From Sporolactobacillus sp. STSJ-5 (lineage in GTDB: Bacteria; Bacillota; Bacilli; Bacillales; Sporolactobacillaceae), in the NCBI RefSeq assembly GCF_024385605.1, contig NZ_JANFOJ010000001.1, positions 372,001-436,000 on the forward strand: DNA of 64,000 nucleotides. The letters run 5' to 3'. A model generated the notes under the pieces. That model ran no database searches. It had not been told where the DNA came from and saw nothing but the letters and a program-made list of their open reading frames with translations. The translations under genes and the position numbers were made by a program. Positions 1 through 8,105 of the stretch are shown piece by piece (position 1 is the stretch's first letter; the number at the start of each line of letters is the position of its first letter).

Positions 1-295
1 CATGATAAATCGGGTGGCCGGTGTGGCGATCCCAAATGACCGTTGTCTCACGTTGATTAGTAATTCCGATTCCGGCAATATCCTTTGCGTCAATTTCTCC
101 TGTAAGCAGTGAATCAGCAATCACCGACAAAATGGATCCCCAGATTTCGTTCGCATCCTGCTCAACCCAGCCCGGCTGCGGAAAAAATTGAGTAAACTCC
201 TTTTGTGCTACTTGCACGACCCTTGCCTGCTCGTCAAAAATCATTGAACGTACACTCGTTGTTCCCTCATCAAGTGCCAAAATATATTTTCCCAT
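1..295 (-). CDS. glpK: Glycerol kinase, N-terminal part (cut by window edge)
   Basis: Only the first 98 codons are in the window. The protein begins [20 protein letters not shown], the FGGY-kinase phosphate-binding start typical of GlpK, followed by a [14 protein letters not shown] stretch. It phosphorylates glycerol to glycerol-3-phosphate in the cytoplasm. The ATG at 295 has a strong ribosome binding site (GAGAGGGG) about 9 nt upstream. It lies 99 bp downstream of glpF on the same strand, so the two are very likely one glpFK operon. The C-terminus cannot be checked here. Confidence 0.95.
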   Translation of the reverse strand, partial: MGKYILALDEGTTSVRSMIFDEQARVVQVAQKEFTQFFPQPGWVEQDANEIWGSILSVIADSLLTGEIDAKDIAGIGITNQRETTVIWDRHTGHPIYH

Positions 296-394
296 GAATG
301 AAATCCCCTCTCAATTGTTAATCATTCTTCTCTGTTAATGGGCCGTCATGTGTCGCAAATCTATCCGCTAAATGTTGGTCCATCATGATAAACA

Positions 395-1237
395 TTAGAA
401 ATTATTTTCTAATGAAGTATTAATTATCTCATTCGAATTAAGCAGTCGATGGCGCTTCTCAGCGATCAGCGAACCGGCAATGACGACGAGGATGATAGCT
501 GCACCGATCCAAAAGGCAAGAGTTTGATGTCCAAGAAAGAAGGCTTGATAGAATAACGCGCCGAAAACACCGCCGATTACTGGCCCAACAATCGGTATCC
601 ATGCGTATCCCCAATTTGATCCGCCTTTCCCTTGAATCGGAAGAAGCGCGTGAGCAAGCCGCGGAGCAAAGTCTCTGGCAGGATTAATAGCATAACCGGT
701 CGTGCCTCCAAGTGCCATGCCAATAACCACAATCAGAAATCCAACAATTAATGGATTCAAACCATGCGCAAATTGATTCGCACCAATCGATAGAATGGCG
801 ACAACAAGAAGAAACGTACCGATGATTTCGCTAAGCAGGTTTGCCCAACTTTGTCTGATTGCCGGACCCGTGCAAAAAACTCCGAGTTTAACTGCCGGAT
901 CCTTCGTTCCTCCCCAATGGGGCAAATAGTGCAAATAAACAACACATGCCCCGAGAAAACCTCCGATCATCTGAGCGCTGATATACACAGGCACTTCCTT
1001 CCATGGGAATTCGCCAATTGCCGCAAGTCCAAGTGTCAGTGCAGGATTCAAATGTGCGCCGCTGAATTGACCGACCGAGTAAGCGCCGATGGCAACAGCA
1101 AGCCCCCACCCGAATGTGATGACAATCCACCCGGAATTTTTTGCATAAGATTTCGTCAGATTGACACCCGCACAGACACCGTCCCCGAGAATAATTAAGA
1201 TCATCGTGCCAATTAACTCGCCAAGAAAACCGGACAT
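395..1237 (-). CDS. glpF: Glycerol uptake facilitator (aquaglyceroporin)
   Basis: MIP-family channel that lets glycerol cross the membrane by facilitated diffusion. Both pore motifs are present: NPA near residues 64-66 and NPARDFAPR near 185-191. The D after the second NPA motif is the glyceroporin-type residue. About six hydrophobic helices span 280 residues, a normal family length. I chose ATG 1237 rather than the in-frame GTG at 1249, because AAAGGTGG sits 8 nt before the ATG and overlaps the GTG. It is followed by glpK and preceded by a promoter with a cre box and a leader terminator, so both CcpA and GlpP control are expected. Confidence 0.95.
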   Translation of the reverse strand: MSGFLGELIGTMILIILGDGVCAGVNLTKSYAKNSGWIVITFGWGLAVAIGAYSVGQFSGAHLNPALTLGLAAIGEFPWKEVPVYISAQMIGGFLGACVVYLHYLPHWGGTKDPAVKLGVFCTGPAIRQSWANLLSEIIGTFLLVVAILSIGANQFAHGLNPLIVGFLIVVIGMALGGTTGYAINPARDFAPRLAHALLPIQGKGGSNWGYAWIPIVGPVIGGVFGALFYQAFFLGHQTLAFWIGAAIILVVIAGSLIAEKRHRLLNSNEIINTSLENNF

Positions 1238-1301
1238 GCCAACGACCACCTTTTAGCTGAAATTCAAGTCAAAAGTTACGATTTCCGCCACCATAAGACA
1301 A

Positions 1302-1357
1302 TAAAAATCCACGACAAGCAATTACGGGCAAACGAAAACCCGCGTTCCTGCGTGGAT
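1302..1357 (-). terminator. Leader terminator of glpFK, probable GlpP antitermination target
   Basis: On the minus strand a hairpin with arms ATCCACG and CGTGGAT (1357-1351 with 1313-1307) is followed directly by TTTT. A smaller CGGG/CCCG stem lies inside the loop. It lies between the glpF promoter and the glpF start. In B. subtilis the glpFK leader holds a terminator overcome by GlpP with glycerol-3-phosphate, and a glpP homologue is adjacent here. GlpP control is inferred. Confidence 0.7.
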
Positions 1358-1401
1358 GATCCAATCTCATATCCGTGGCTTTACATTAACTTGATAGCTC
1401 T

Positions 1402-1430
1402 ATGGTAATCGCTAATGTAAGCGCTGTCAA
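1402..1430 (-). promoter_or_regulatory. glpF promoter with overlapping CcpA (cre) site
   Basis: On the minus strand TTGACA (1430-1425) and TACCAT (1407-1402) are separated by 17 bp, a good SigA promoter. Read on the plus strand, 1416-1429 is TGTAAGCGCTGTCA, which matches the cre consensus TGWAARCGYTWNCW at 13 of 14 positions and overlaps the -35 box. This placement predicts catabolite repression of glpFK by CcpA. Confidence 0.75.
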
Positions 1431-1490
1431 TAAATTGTCACAAAAAATATAAATTTTGTTCACAATTATCTTGGTGAAATGATAATTCAA

Positions 1491-2060
1491 TTAATGTATT
1501 TTGTTGATTTCCGTGGAATGCCACAGTTCTGATCTTGAGGTTGAAATCGCCGCAGCTCCCGCTTTAAATGCTCTCTGTGCATCTTGAGCCGTGCGGATCA
1601 GCCCGCCGGCAATGACAGGCACGTGCACCTTCTGAATGACTTCGTGGATTAATTCTGGAATGATGCCCGGCAACAGTTCTACCATGTCCGGCTTAACGTG
1701 TTCGAACAGACGATAACCGGTCTCCATGGAACGCGAATCAAGCAGAAACATGCGCTGGATTGTAATCAATCCACGTTTTTTCCCCATTTCGAGCATATTA
1801 CTCCGTGTTGAAATGATGCCGTAGGGACGAATCTGTTGACAGACGAATTCAGCTGCCGCCAAATCATTTTTTAACCCTTGAATTAAATCTGCGTGAACAA
1901 ATAGTTGCTTGTTTGCCTGTTTCCCCATCCGAACCATTGTGCTGATTAATGATATATGACTGTCCAAAACAATGATCTGACGAAAAGGGAGACTCAATAA
2001 TTTTTCAAAACTTTTCATGTTATTTGCCGCCGGTACTACTAATTGACCTTCAAGTGCCAA
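1491..2060 (-). CDS. glpP: Glycerol uptake operon antiterminator
   Basis: RNA-binding antiterminator that binds glycerol-3-phosphate and lets transcription pass the glpFK leader terminator. The 189-residue product contains the GlpP stretches IISTRSNMLEMGKK, LFEHVKPDMVELLPGIIPEL and VPVIAGGLIRT, and matches the roughly 190-residue family length. The open frame extends upstream, but TTG at 2060 (giving MALEGQLVVPAANNMKSF) fits the family start and has AAGGAGAGG six bases before it. It lies just upstream of glpF, as in B. subtilis. An unusual leader hairpin and a palindrome lie upstream of it. Confidence 0.92.
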   Translation of the reverse strand: MALEGQLVVPAANNMKSFEKLLSLPFRQIIVLDSHISLISTMVRMGKQANKQLFVHADLIQGLKNDLAAAEFVCQQIRPYGIISTRSNMLEMGKKRGLITIQRMFLLDSRSMETGYRLFEHVKPDMVELLPGIIPELIHEVIQKVHVPVIAGGLIRTAQDAQRAFKAGAAAISTSRSELWHSTEINKIH

Positions 2061-2138
2061 AATAATCCTCTCCTTGATCGCAGTTCCGCGCCATAGCTCC
2101 CTATGTACACTCCATACTAATCTTCCATTTTTACAGCA

Positions 2139-2170
2139 CGCAAAAAAGCAGCATTTGCTGCTTTTTGCGG
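2139..2170 (-). terminator. Strong hairpin upstream of glpP
   Basis: CGCAAAAA/GCAGCA pairs with TGCTGC/TTTTTGCG around a two-base loop with one bulge. On the minus strand the 3' arm carries six T residues, so it resembles an intrinsic terminator. No minus-strand gene lies upstream within 700 bp, so it is either in the glpP leader or a stand-alone element. Its role is not established. Confidence 0.5.
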
Positions 2171-2645
2171 ATTGTGAGGAGGTTGGGGGAATGGGAAAAA
2201 GCTGCCAATTCATGAATTGGTTAGATTGCATGGTGCAGGGAGCAGCCACACGTTGGGACTGTACTCAAACCCTGTGATGTCCGGAAAACAAGCCTGTTCA
2301 TAACGAATACTGTCAGTGCGATCGTTTGTAGACTAAGATCAGATCTTGTCCTCTTAACGGATCATTTGTTTTATAAACAAAGACAGCGTTAACTTATTTG
2401 TAAGCGCGCGACTGACAATGAATCGACATGAATGCTTACATTCTTCCCTAAGCAAGCCCCGTTGCGCCTGACTTCTCTCTGCAAAAATAATCATAACCTG
2501 ATTTCATAATCCGTGCAAAAGCATGTTTTACATATTTTAACCTTTCATGGAATCAATTTCATGATTAAAACAAGTTATTCGTAATGAAAAATGGCGTTTT
2601 TCATTATTTTTTGCTAATTTAATAGTTTTTGAAAAAGCCTGAAGA

Positions 2646-2675
2646 TTGACCATTAGGTGTTCGTTTCGATACAAT
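2646..2675 (+). promoter_or_regulatory. Probable SigA promoter of khtTU
   Basis: TTGACC at 2646-2651 and TACAAT at 2670-2675 are separated by 18 bp, which leaves a leader of roughly 105 nt before khtT. A weak cre-like sequence (12 of 14 positions) directly follows at 2679-2692. I saw no c-di-AMP riboswitch in the leader. Confidence 0.55.
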
Positions 2676-2787
2676 TAAATTAAGCGCTTGCTGAATTGAA
2701 CGTTTTTTAATGGTTTCTTTTTTAGTTGTTCAGCTACTTGGACACACTGAAGAGTGGAACCAACTACATTGCAAGAGGAGCGAATAA

Positions 2788-3288
2788 ATGAACATTAAAG
2801 AAACAGATCTTCCAGGAATCGGAAAAAAGTTTGTCCTGACAACGGATCAAGATGAGCGTGTTGTTGTCGTCCTTCACGATGACGGACGAAGAGATGTTTA
2901 CCATTATGATGCATCTGACCCGGATGAATGTATTTCGTCAGTCAGCTTTACGGACTCAGAGGCTCGCCAGTTTGCCTCAATTATTGGCGGCATGGCGTAT
3001 AAGCCAAAAGCAATGGAAAATGTTGAGGTTGCTTTAAGTGACTTGATTATCGAATGGTTTAAAGTCACCGCTGACGCGCCGATTATAGGAAAAACGATTG
3101 GCGGAGTTGGCATGCGACATAATTACAAAATTAACGTGATCGGGATCATCCGAAAAGATCAGACCAAGCAATTAAATCCCGGTGTGGACTCAGAGTTTCG
3201 TGCCGGAGACACCATTGTTGTATCGGGCGAACGTGTTGATTTAAAACGCGCGTACAAGGAACTGTTCACTCGAGGAAAGGAGGAATAA
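2788..3288 (+). CDS. khtT: K+/H+ antiporter regulatory subunit KhtT
   Basis: Cytoplasmic gating subunit of the KhtTU potassium efflux antiporter. The 166-residue protein starts MNIKETDLPGIGKKF, and its HDDGRRDVYHYD and ARQFASIIGGMAYKP segments closely resemble B. subtilis KhtT (YhaT). The C-terminal half (about residues 80-160) is an RCK_C domain, ending in GDTIVVSGERVDLKRAY. In the family this domain binds c-di-AMP or nucleotides. The ribosome binding site is AAGAGGAG. The stop codon is directly followed by the khtU ATG, so the two subunits are translationally coupled. No khtS-like gene is present upstream. Confidence 0.93.
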   Translation: MNIKETDLPGIGKKFVLTTDQDERVVVVLHDDGRRDVYHYDASDPDECISSVSFTDSEARQFASIIGGMAYKPKAMENVEVALSDLIIEWFKVTADAPIIGKTIGGVGMRHNYKINVIGIIRKDQTKQLNPGVDSEFRAGDTIVVSGERVDLKRAYKELFTRGKEE

Positions 3289-4512
3289 ATGGATCATTTA
3301 GTCTTTGAAGTCGGTACCGCTCTTGTTCTTGTTGCGATTGCGGCATTGATCGCAAACAGGCTCAACTTTTCCATTATTCCATTCCTCATCCTTGCCGGTA
3401 TGATCGTCGGACCGCACGCACCGCATTTTTGGGTTATCAATTTGAAATTTATTCATAGTGCGGAGCTTATTGAATTTCTCGGACGTATCGGTATCCTGTT
3501 TCTCCTTTTCTACCTCGGATTGGAATTTTCGACCAGCAAACTGATTCGTTCCGGAAAGTCGATACTTGTCGGAGGGTCTGTGTATATTGGAATCAACTTG
3601 ACGCTTGGACTTCTTTATCCAATTCTGCTCGGTTTTCCTCTAAAAGAAACTTTGATTATTGCCGGAATAATCACCGTATCTTCCAGCGCAATTGTTGCAA
3701 AGGTCTTGGTTGATCTGCGTAGAACAGGTAATTCGGAAACGGAATTAATTCTCGGCATCATCATGTTCGAAGATATTTTCCTTGCCGTTTATTTGTCAGC
3801 GGTCTCCGGACTTGTGCTTGGCAAGTCACAATCCTTGATGGGCACCCTGCTCTCTATTTTACTTTCGCTCGGCTACATGCTGCTGTTTTTCATCATTGCA
3901 CGAAAGGCAGCACCGCTGCTCAACAAGCTTCTCAAAATTACATCTGATGAAATTTTTATCATTGTGATTTTTGCCTCATTGTTTTTCGTTGCAGGATTTT
4001 CAGAAACCATTCATGTAGCGGAAGCAATCGGAGCGCTTCTGCTGGGACTCGTTTACTCGGAAACCGATCAAGCCGATCGGATGGAACATCTCGTCATTCC
4101 ATTCCGTAATTTTTTCGGCGCTATCTTTTTCTTCAGTTTCGGTCTCAGCATCGATCCGACAAAGCTTGGGGGAGCGGTTTGGATGACCCTTGGAGCAGTT
4201 CTGATCACCATTATTGGAAATTTTGTAGCCGGCCTTGTTGCAGGGAAGCTCGCCGGACTTTCGTATAAAGCATCCACGAATATCGGCTTGACGATCGTTT
4301 CACGCGGCGAATTTTCCATCATTATGGCGAATCTTGGGATCGCCGGCTCACTCATGCCGATTCTGCAGCCGTTCTCTGCTTTGTATGTATTGATCCTTGC
4401 AATAATGGGACCAATTATGACTAAAGAATCAAAACGGATCTACACAATAATGAACAAGCTATTTCGATGGTCGGCACCTAAACAGATGGTCAAAAAAAAT
4501 CAAAATGATTGA
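3289..4512 (+). CDS. khtU: K+/H+ antiporter membrane subunit KhtU
   Basis: CPA2-family cation/proton antiporter (Na_H_exchanger domain) of 407 residues with about 12 hydrophobic helices. Family segments include FLILAGMIVGPHAP near residue 35, GLEFSTSKLIRSG near 80 and SRGEFSIIMANLGIAGS near 340. It exports K+ in exchange for protons under control of KhtT. The ATG immediately follows the khtT stop and uses the AAAGGAGGAA site at the end of khtT. Length and order match B. subtilis khtTU (yhaTU). Confidence 0.92.
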   Translation: MDHLVFEVGTALVLVAIAALIANRLNFSIIPFLILAGMIVGPHAPHFWVINLKFIHSAELIEFLGRIGILFLLFYLGLEFSTSKLIRSGKSILVGGSVYIGINLTLGLLYPILLGFPLKETLIIAGIITVSSSAIVAKVLVDLRRTGNSETELILGIIMFEDIFLAVYLSAVSGLVLGKSQSLMGTLLSILLSLGYMLLFFIIARKAAPLLNKLLKITSDEIFIIVIFASLFFVAGFSETIHVAEAIGALLLGLVYSETDQADRMEHLVIPFRNFFGAIFFFSFGLSIDPTKLGGAVWMTLGAVLITIIGNFVAGLVAGKLAGLSYKASTNIGLTIVSRGEFSIIMANLGIAGSLMPILQPFSALYVLILAIMGPIMTKESKRIYTIMNKLFRWSAPKQMVKKNQND

Positions 4513-4584
4513 ATTAGGCTCAATAATGAATGGTAGGTTCTGGTTCAACTAAAGGTTCGCTCTGCTTTTGCAAATCAAAATCTT

Positions 4585-4612
4585 TTGCTTCTTTCTTGCT
4601 GTTTCTTATAAT
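4585..4612 (+). promoter_or_regulatory. Probable SigA promoter of the aldo-keto reductase gene
   Basis: TTGCTT at 4585-4590 and a perfect TATAAT at 4607-4612 are separated by 16 bp, 41 bp before the GTG start. No clear terminator separates it from khtU. Confidence 0.5.
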
Positions 4613-4653
4613 TAAAGAGACCAGTACTAAAAAAGAATACGAGGCGATACTTT

Positions 4654-5649
4654 GTGGAAGTGACACATATTCAAGGATTAGCCATTAATCCAACACGAAT
4701 CGCTCTTGGGACATGGGCAATTGGCGGATGGATGTGGGGAGGTTCTGATGATCAAGAGTCCATACGCACGATTCATCAGGCGCTTGATCGTGGTATAAAT
4801 ACGATTGATACCGCCCCGGCGTATGGACAGGGACATGCTGAGACTGTTGTTGGCGAGGCATTGCATGAACACGGCAAACGTGAAAATGTGGTATTGGCAA
4901 CAAAGGTATGCTTGGACTGGGTTGGGACAAACGTATTTCGAAATGGCTCTGAGAAAAGAATTATGAAAGAAATTGATGACTCACTTAAACGTCTTCAAAC
5001 TGATTATATTGATCTTTATCAAATCCATTGGCCCGACCCGCTAGTACCTATCGAGGAAACCGCTGAAGCACTGGGAGAGTTGTACAAGCAAGGAAAAATA
5101 AGAGCCATTGGGGTCAGCAATTTTACCGTTGAGCAAATGAAAACGTTTATGACCGTTGCACCGATTCACGCTGTTCAGCCGCCCTATAATTTGTTTGAGC
5201 GCGATATTGAGCACGACCTCTTGCCATTCGCAAAAGTAAATAACATGGTTCCGCTGTGTTACGGAAGTCTCTGCCGAGGTCTCCTCGGCGGCAAGATGAG
5301 TCTGGAACGTAAGTTTACCGGTGACGATCTGCGTTTATCCGATCCTAAGTTTCAGGCACCGCACTTCGCACATTATCTTGAAGCGGTTCACGAGCTTGCG
5401 CAACTGGCTAAGGAACGTTTTGGCAAATCAGTTCGCGCCTTAGCTGTACGCTGGATCCTTGATCAAACGGAGAATGGAATTGCACTCTGGGGGGCGCGGC
5501 ATCCGGAGCAAATCACTGATGTTTCCGAAATAGACGGATTTCATTTGGACCAGCAAACCTTAACAGACATTGACGAGATTCTGCAACATCATATACCGAA
5601 ACCAATTGGAACTGAGTTCATGGCACCACCTGTTCGTGATCAAATATAA
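4654..5649 (+). CDS. yhdN: Aldo-keto reductase, YhdN-like
   Basis: NADPH-dependent aldo-keto reductase with a TIM-barrel fold, cytoplasmic, physiological substrate unknown. The 331-residue protein opens with ALGTWAIGGWMWGGSDD and has the tetrad context IDTAPAYGQG (Asp and Tyr near residues 51-56), a Lys in VVLATKV and a His in QIHWPDPLVP. The C-terminal LCRGLLGGKM, ALWGARHPEQ and EFMAPPVRD segments closely resemble B. subtilis YhdN (GSP69). The start is GTG with a GAGGCG site upstream. It appears to be a single-gene unit between khtU and a YitT-family gene. Confidence 0.88.
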   Translation: MEVTHIQGLAINPTRIALGTWAIGGWMWGGSDDQESIRTIHQALDRGINTIDTAPAYGQGHAETVVGEALHEHGKRENVVLATKVCLDWVGTNVFRNGSEKRIMKEIDDSLKRLQTDYIDLYQIHWPDPLVPIEETAEALGELYKQGKIRAIGVSNFTVEQMKTFMTVAPIHAVQPPYNLFERDIEHDLLPFAKVNNMVPLCYGSLCRGLLGGKMSLERKFTGDDLRLSDPKFQAPHFAHYLEAVHELAQLAKERFGKSVRALAVRWILDQTENGIALWGARHPEQITDVSEIDGFHLDQQTLTDIDEILQHHIPKPIGTEFMAPPVRDQI

Positions 5650-5705
5650 TTACTTTTTATCTTGCCCGGCATTTGTTCTTTGCCGGACTACATAATTGAA
5701 ATTCA

Positions 5706-6632
5706 ATGCACATAAATCGAAGGGATGGTGCGCCGTTGGAAGCAGCAGAACAAATCGGGATTCCACCTAAGCAGAAGCATAAAGGATTAAGATTTTATCA
5801 ATACGTTATTCGTGCCTTACTTATTGCAATTGGTGTCACATTTGAAGCAATCGCACTTGAAGCATTTCTCGTACCGAATAAAATTATCGATGGCGGGGTT
5901 GTCGGTATCTCCATCATGATGGAGCATCTGTCGGGCTGGCCGATCGGTGTATTTCTAATCATCATAAACATACCTTTCTTCATCATTGGCTACAAGCAAA
6001 TGGGCAAAACATTCACAATTACTTCTGCTTGCGGCGTCACGCTTCTGGCATTTCTTACAACTTTATTTACACCGATACCTCGGTTTACCAATGATTTGCT
6101 TCTTGCCGCAGTTTTTGGCGGAATTATCATGGGGATCGGCGTAGGACTTGTCATTCGAAATGGAGGTTCCTCAGACGGAACGGAAATTTTGGCTGTGCTT
6201 TTTAATCAAAAGACTCCTTTTTCGGTCGGTGAAGTCGTTCTGTTCATGAATATCTTTATTCTTGGATCTGCAGGATTCGTATTTGGCTGGAACTATGCTA
6301 TGTATTCTTTAATCGCTTACTTCGTAGCGTTCAAGATGATTGATATTACGAGTGAAGGTCTCGAGTCCTCCAAAGCCGTATGGATCATCAGTGATCAGCA
6401 CGAAGAAATCGGCGATGCCCTCAATGACCGGCTCGGACGCGGTGTCACTTATCTGAATGGTGAAGGCGCATATACCGGAAATAATAAAAATGTTATTTTT
6501 ACAGTCATTAGCCGTCTTGAAGAAGCTAAAGTAAAGAACATTGTGGATTCAATTGACAAAAGTGCATTTCTTGCAATCAGTGATATTCATGACGTCAAGG
6601 GCGGTCGATTCAAAAAAAGAAGCATCCACTAA
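5706..6632 (+). CDS. YitT-family membrane protein (DUF161 plus DUF2179)
   Basis: Integral membrane protein of unknown function. Five or six hydrophobic helices lie in residues 30-215, including the family segments LVPNKIIDGGVVGISIM and VIRNGGSSDGTEI. A cytoplasmic DUF2179 domain follows, with KAVWIISDQHEEIGDAL and the terminal FLAISDIHDVKGGRFKK. Length (308) is normal. Two starts are possible: ATG at 5706, or the in-frame TTG at 5736, which is the better spaced behind AAGGGATGG; the later start removes ten residues. Several paralogues per genome are usual in Bacillales, so I give no gene name. Confidence 0.88.
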   Translation: MHINRRDGAPLEAAEQIGIPPKQKHKGLRFYQYVIRALLIAIGVTFEAIALEAFLVPNKIIDGGVVGISIMMEHLSGWPIGVFLIIINIPFFIIGYKQMGKTFTITSACGVTLLAFLTTLFTPIPRFTNDLLLAAVFGGIIMGIGVGLVIRNGGSSDGTEILAVLFNQKTPFSVGEVVLFMNIFILGSAGFVFGWNYAMYSLIAYFVAFKMIDITSEGLESSKAVWIISDQHEEIGDALNDRLGRGVTYLNGEGAYTGNNKNVIFTVISRLEEAKVKNIVDSIDKSAFLAISDIHDVKGGRFKKRSIH

Positions 6633-6672
6633 TTGTAGATGCCATCACTCCTTATCTATTTGGTTTTATCCA

Positions 6673-7905
6673 TTATCGAAGCATGCTACGCGCGGCTTCG
6701 ATTTTTCTTTCCCTTTTTTTCACCAACAACTCTGAAGCGACAACCCATCCGGCATTAATGAACAGGAGCATGCTCGTGGAAAAGAAGACATATTTTATTC
6801 CGAATGCTGCTGCCATATGTCCGCCAAGCAGGGAACCTCCAAGCGTTCCAAGAAACTGTGCGGACTGATTATAGCCAAAGAGCTGACCGGTGATTTGCGA
6901 CGGCGCCATTTTCTTTACAATGGTATTAATCGAAGGCAGAATGCCTGCAGTCGCAAGACCGAGAAGGAAACGCAGGACAGTCAGTTGCCAAGCGTTCGTC
7001 ACGAATGCCTGCGGTATAAAAATTACTCCGGTAAAAAGCAGTGCATAAAGCAGTACACGACGGGGACCGATCCGATCGGACAACTTTCCGAGAAACGGTG
7101 CGGCAATAACGCTCGCCAAACCTGCCGCCGCCACGACGATGCCCGACATAAGTTCGAGATGTGCTGAACCTGGCGATAGAATTTTTACATAAATGGTGAT
7201 AATCGGCTGAATCGACATATTCGCCAGTTGCACCATAAATGTTGTGATAAACATGGCAAAAAATAAACCTACATGAGGTGTCATTGCGCACACTTGCTTG
7301 ATTGACGGTGCTTTTTTTTCAGATACAACCACTTTTTCTTTCACCAAGAAATAAGACGCGAGAAAAGCACCGAACAACAAAACACTTGTGTCGATAAAAA
7401 CAAGACGCATCCCCATATATTCTGAGAGCAAACCGCCGACAAGCGGCCCAACGAGTGAACCGCTAATTCCTCCCGTTGACAGCATACCGAGTGCCCAGCC
7501 GGAGTGTGTTTTCGGTGTTTGTGTCGCGACAAGAATAATCGATGCCGGGATATAACCGGAAACAAGCCCCATTATTAGTCGCAGACCAAAGAGCTGATAA
7601 ACATTCTGAGCAAAGGACATTAGGAATACAACAAGGCACATGCCCAAACTTGCGCGAAGCAGCATGGGTTTTCGACCATATTTATCAGCTAAGCGCCCCC
7701 ATAGCGGGGAGACAAGAGCGGACACAAAGAATGTTGCACCAAAGATAAGACCTGCCCAGCTCTCAATTTCAGCCGTGTCTGTGACACCGAGCTTCTCAAT
7801 ATAAAGCGGTAAAAACGGGATAATCTGACTCATTCCTGCAGCAGTAGCGAAGGAACCGAACCAGACAACGTACAAATTTTTCTTCCATAAAGGTAAAGAC
7901 AACAA
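6673..7905 (-). CDS. MFS multidrug-type efflux transporter
   Basis: Major facilitator protein of 410 residues with 12 predicted helices. The loop 2-3 signature is GRLADKYGRKPMLLR (near residue 70), repeated in the second half as GKLSDRIGPRRVLLYA. The motif-C-like stretch GGISGSLVGPLVGGLL near residue 145 is typical of drug/proton antiporters. It resembles the Bacillus YitG/YttB group, and the substrate is unknown. The start is TTG at 7905 (or the next codon, also TTG) behind AAGGTG. It is divergent from a LysR regulator gene, and a perfect palindrome between them suggests that this regulator controls it. Confidence 0.85.
   Translation of the reverse strand: MLSLPLWKKNLYVVWFGSFATAAGMSQIIPFLPLYIEKLGVTDTAEIESWAGLIFGATFFVSALVSPLWGRLADKYGRKPMLLRASLGMCLVVFLMSFAQNVYQLFGLRLIMGLVSGYIPASIILVATQTPKTHSGWALGMLSTGGISGSLVGPLVGGLLSEYMGMRLVFIDTSVLLFGAFLASYFLVKEKVVVSEKKAPSIKQVCAMTPHVGLFFAMFITTFMVQLANMSIQPIITIYVKILSPGSAHLELMSGIVVAAAGLASVIAAPFLGKLSDRIGPRRVLLYALLFTGVIFIPQAFVTNAWQLTVLRFLLGLATAGILPSINTIVKKMAPSQITGQLFGYNQSAQFLGTLGGSLLGGHMAAAFGIKYVFFSTSMLLFINAGWVVASELLVKKRERKIEAARSMLR
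6675..6707 (+). terminator. Terminator of the YitT gene, inside the 3' end of the MFS gene
   Basis: ATCGAAGC and GCTTCGAT form a stem followed by a T-rich run on the plus strand. It overlaps the last codons of the convergent transporter gene that ends at 6673. Confidence 0.55.
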
Positions 7906-8027
7906 CTACACCTTACTTTTTTATTTATTTCCGATAGAAAAAGCGCCTTTAAGTTGGCGCCTGCTTAACAGTTACTATAATAATCTGTATTGCTCATTAA
8001 TACCAATATATATATTATTATAAATGT

Positions 8028-8043
8028 ATAGTTTTAAAACTAT
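8028..8043. promoter_or_regulatory. Palindromic operator candidate between the MFS and LysR genes
   Basis: ATAGTTTTAAAACTAT is a perfect 16-bp palindrome. Its ATAG-N8-CTAT form is close to the LysR-type box (T-N11-A) but one base longer. It lies about 60 bp upstream of the LysR gene and about 120 bp upstream of the divergent transporter gene. Confidence 0.45.
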
Positions 8044-8105
8044 TAATGAATCATTATAACCCGTCAGTTTATGGAACGAACATCACCCTTTAGGAGGTCT
8101 TAGCA

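Larger units (their letters stand above)
2061..2787. other. Intergenic region between divergent glpP and khtTU
   Basis: No gene is supported in this 727-bp gap. It holds the glpP leader with a hairpin at 2139-2170, a perfect 16-bp palindrome CCAATTCATGAATTGG at 2205-2220, an AT-only hairpin AATGAAAAA/TTTTTCATT followed by T residues at 2583-2607 on the plus strand, and the khtT promoter. A plus-strand open frame at 2074-2277 lacks a family match and sits on the hairpin, so I do not call it. Confidence 0.6.

Noticed and set aside
2074-2277. Plus-strand 67-codon frame upstream of khtT
   Set aside because: It runs through the leader hairpin and palindrome, has no ribosome binding site or family pattern, and overlaps the glpP leader.
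2583-2607. Intrinsic terminator before khtT
   Set aside because: The stem is almost entirely A-T, so it is weak, and it lies upstream of the khtT promoter, so it cannot attenuate khtTU.
2679-2692. cre site in the khtT promoter region
   Set aside because: Two mismatches at the first two conserved positions; potassium antiporters are not expected CcpA targets.
2676-2787. c-di-AMP (ydaO) riboswitch ahead of khtTU
   Set aside because: K+ transporter genes often have one, but the conserved ydaO segments are absent from this short leader.
5660-5690. Terminator after the aldo-keto reductase gene
   Set aside because: CCGGCA/TGCCGG can pair, but no T run follows, so it was not listed as a terminator.
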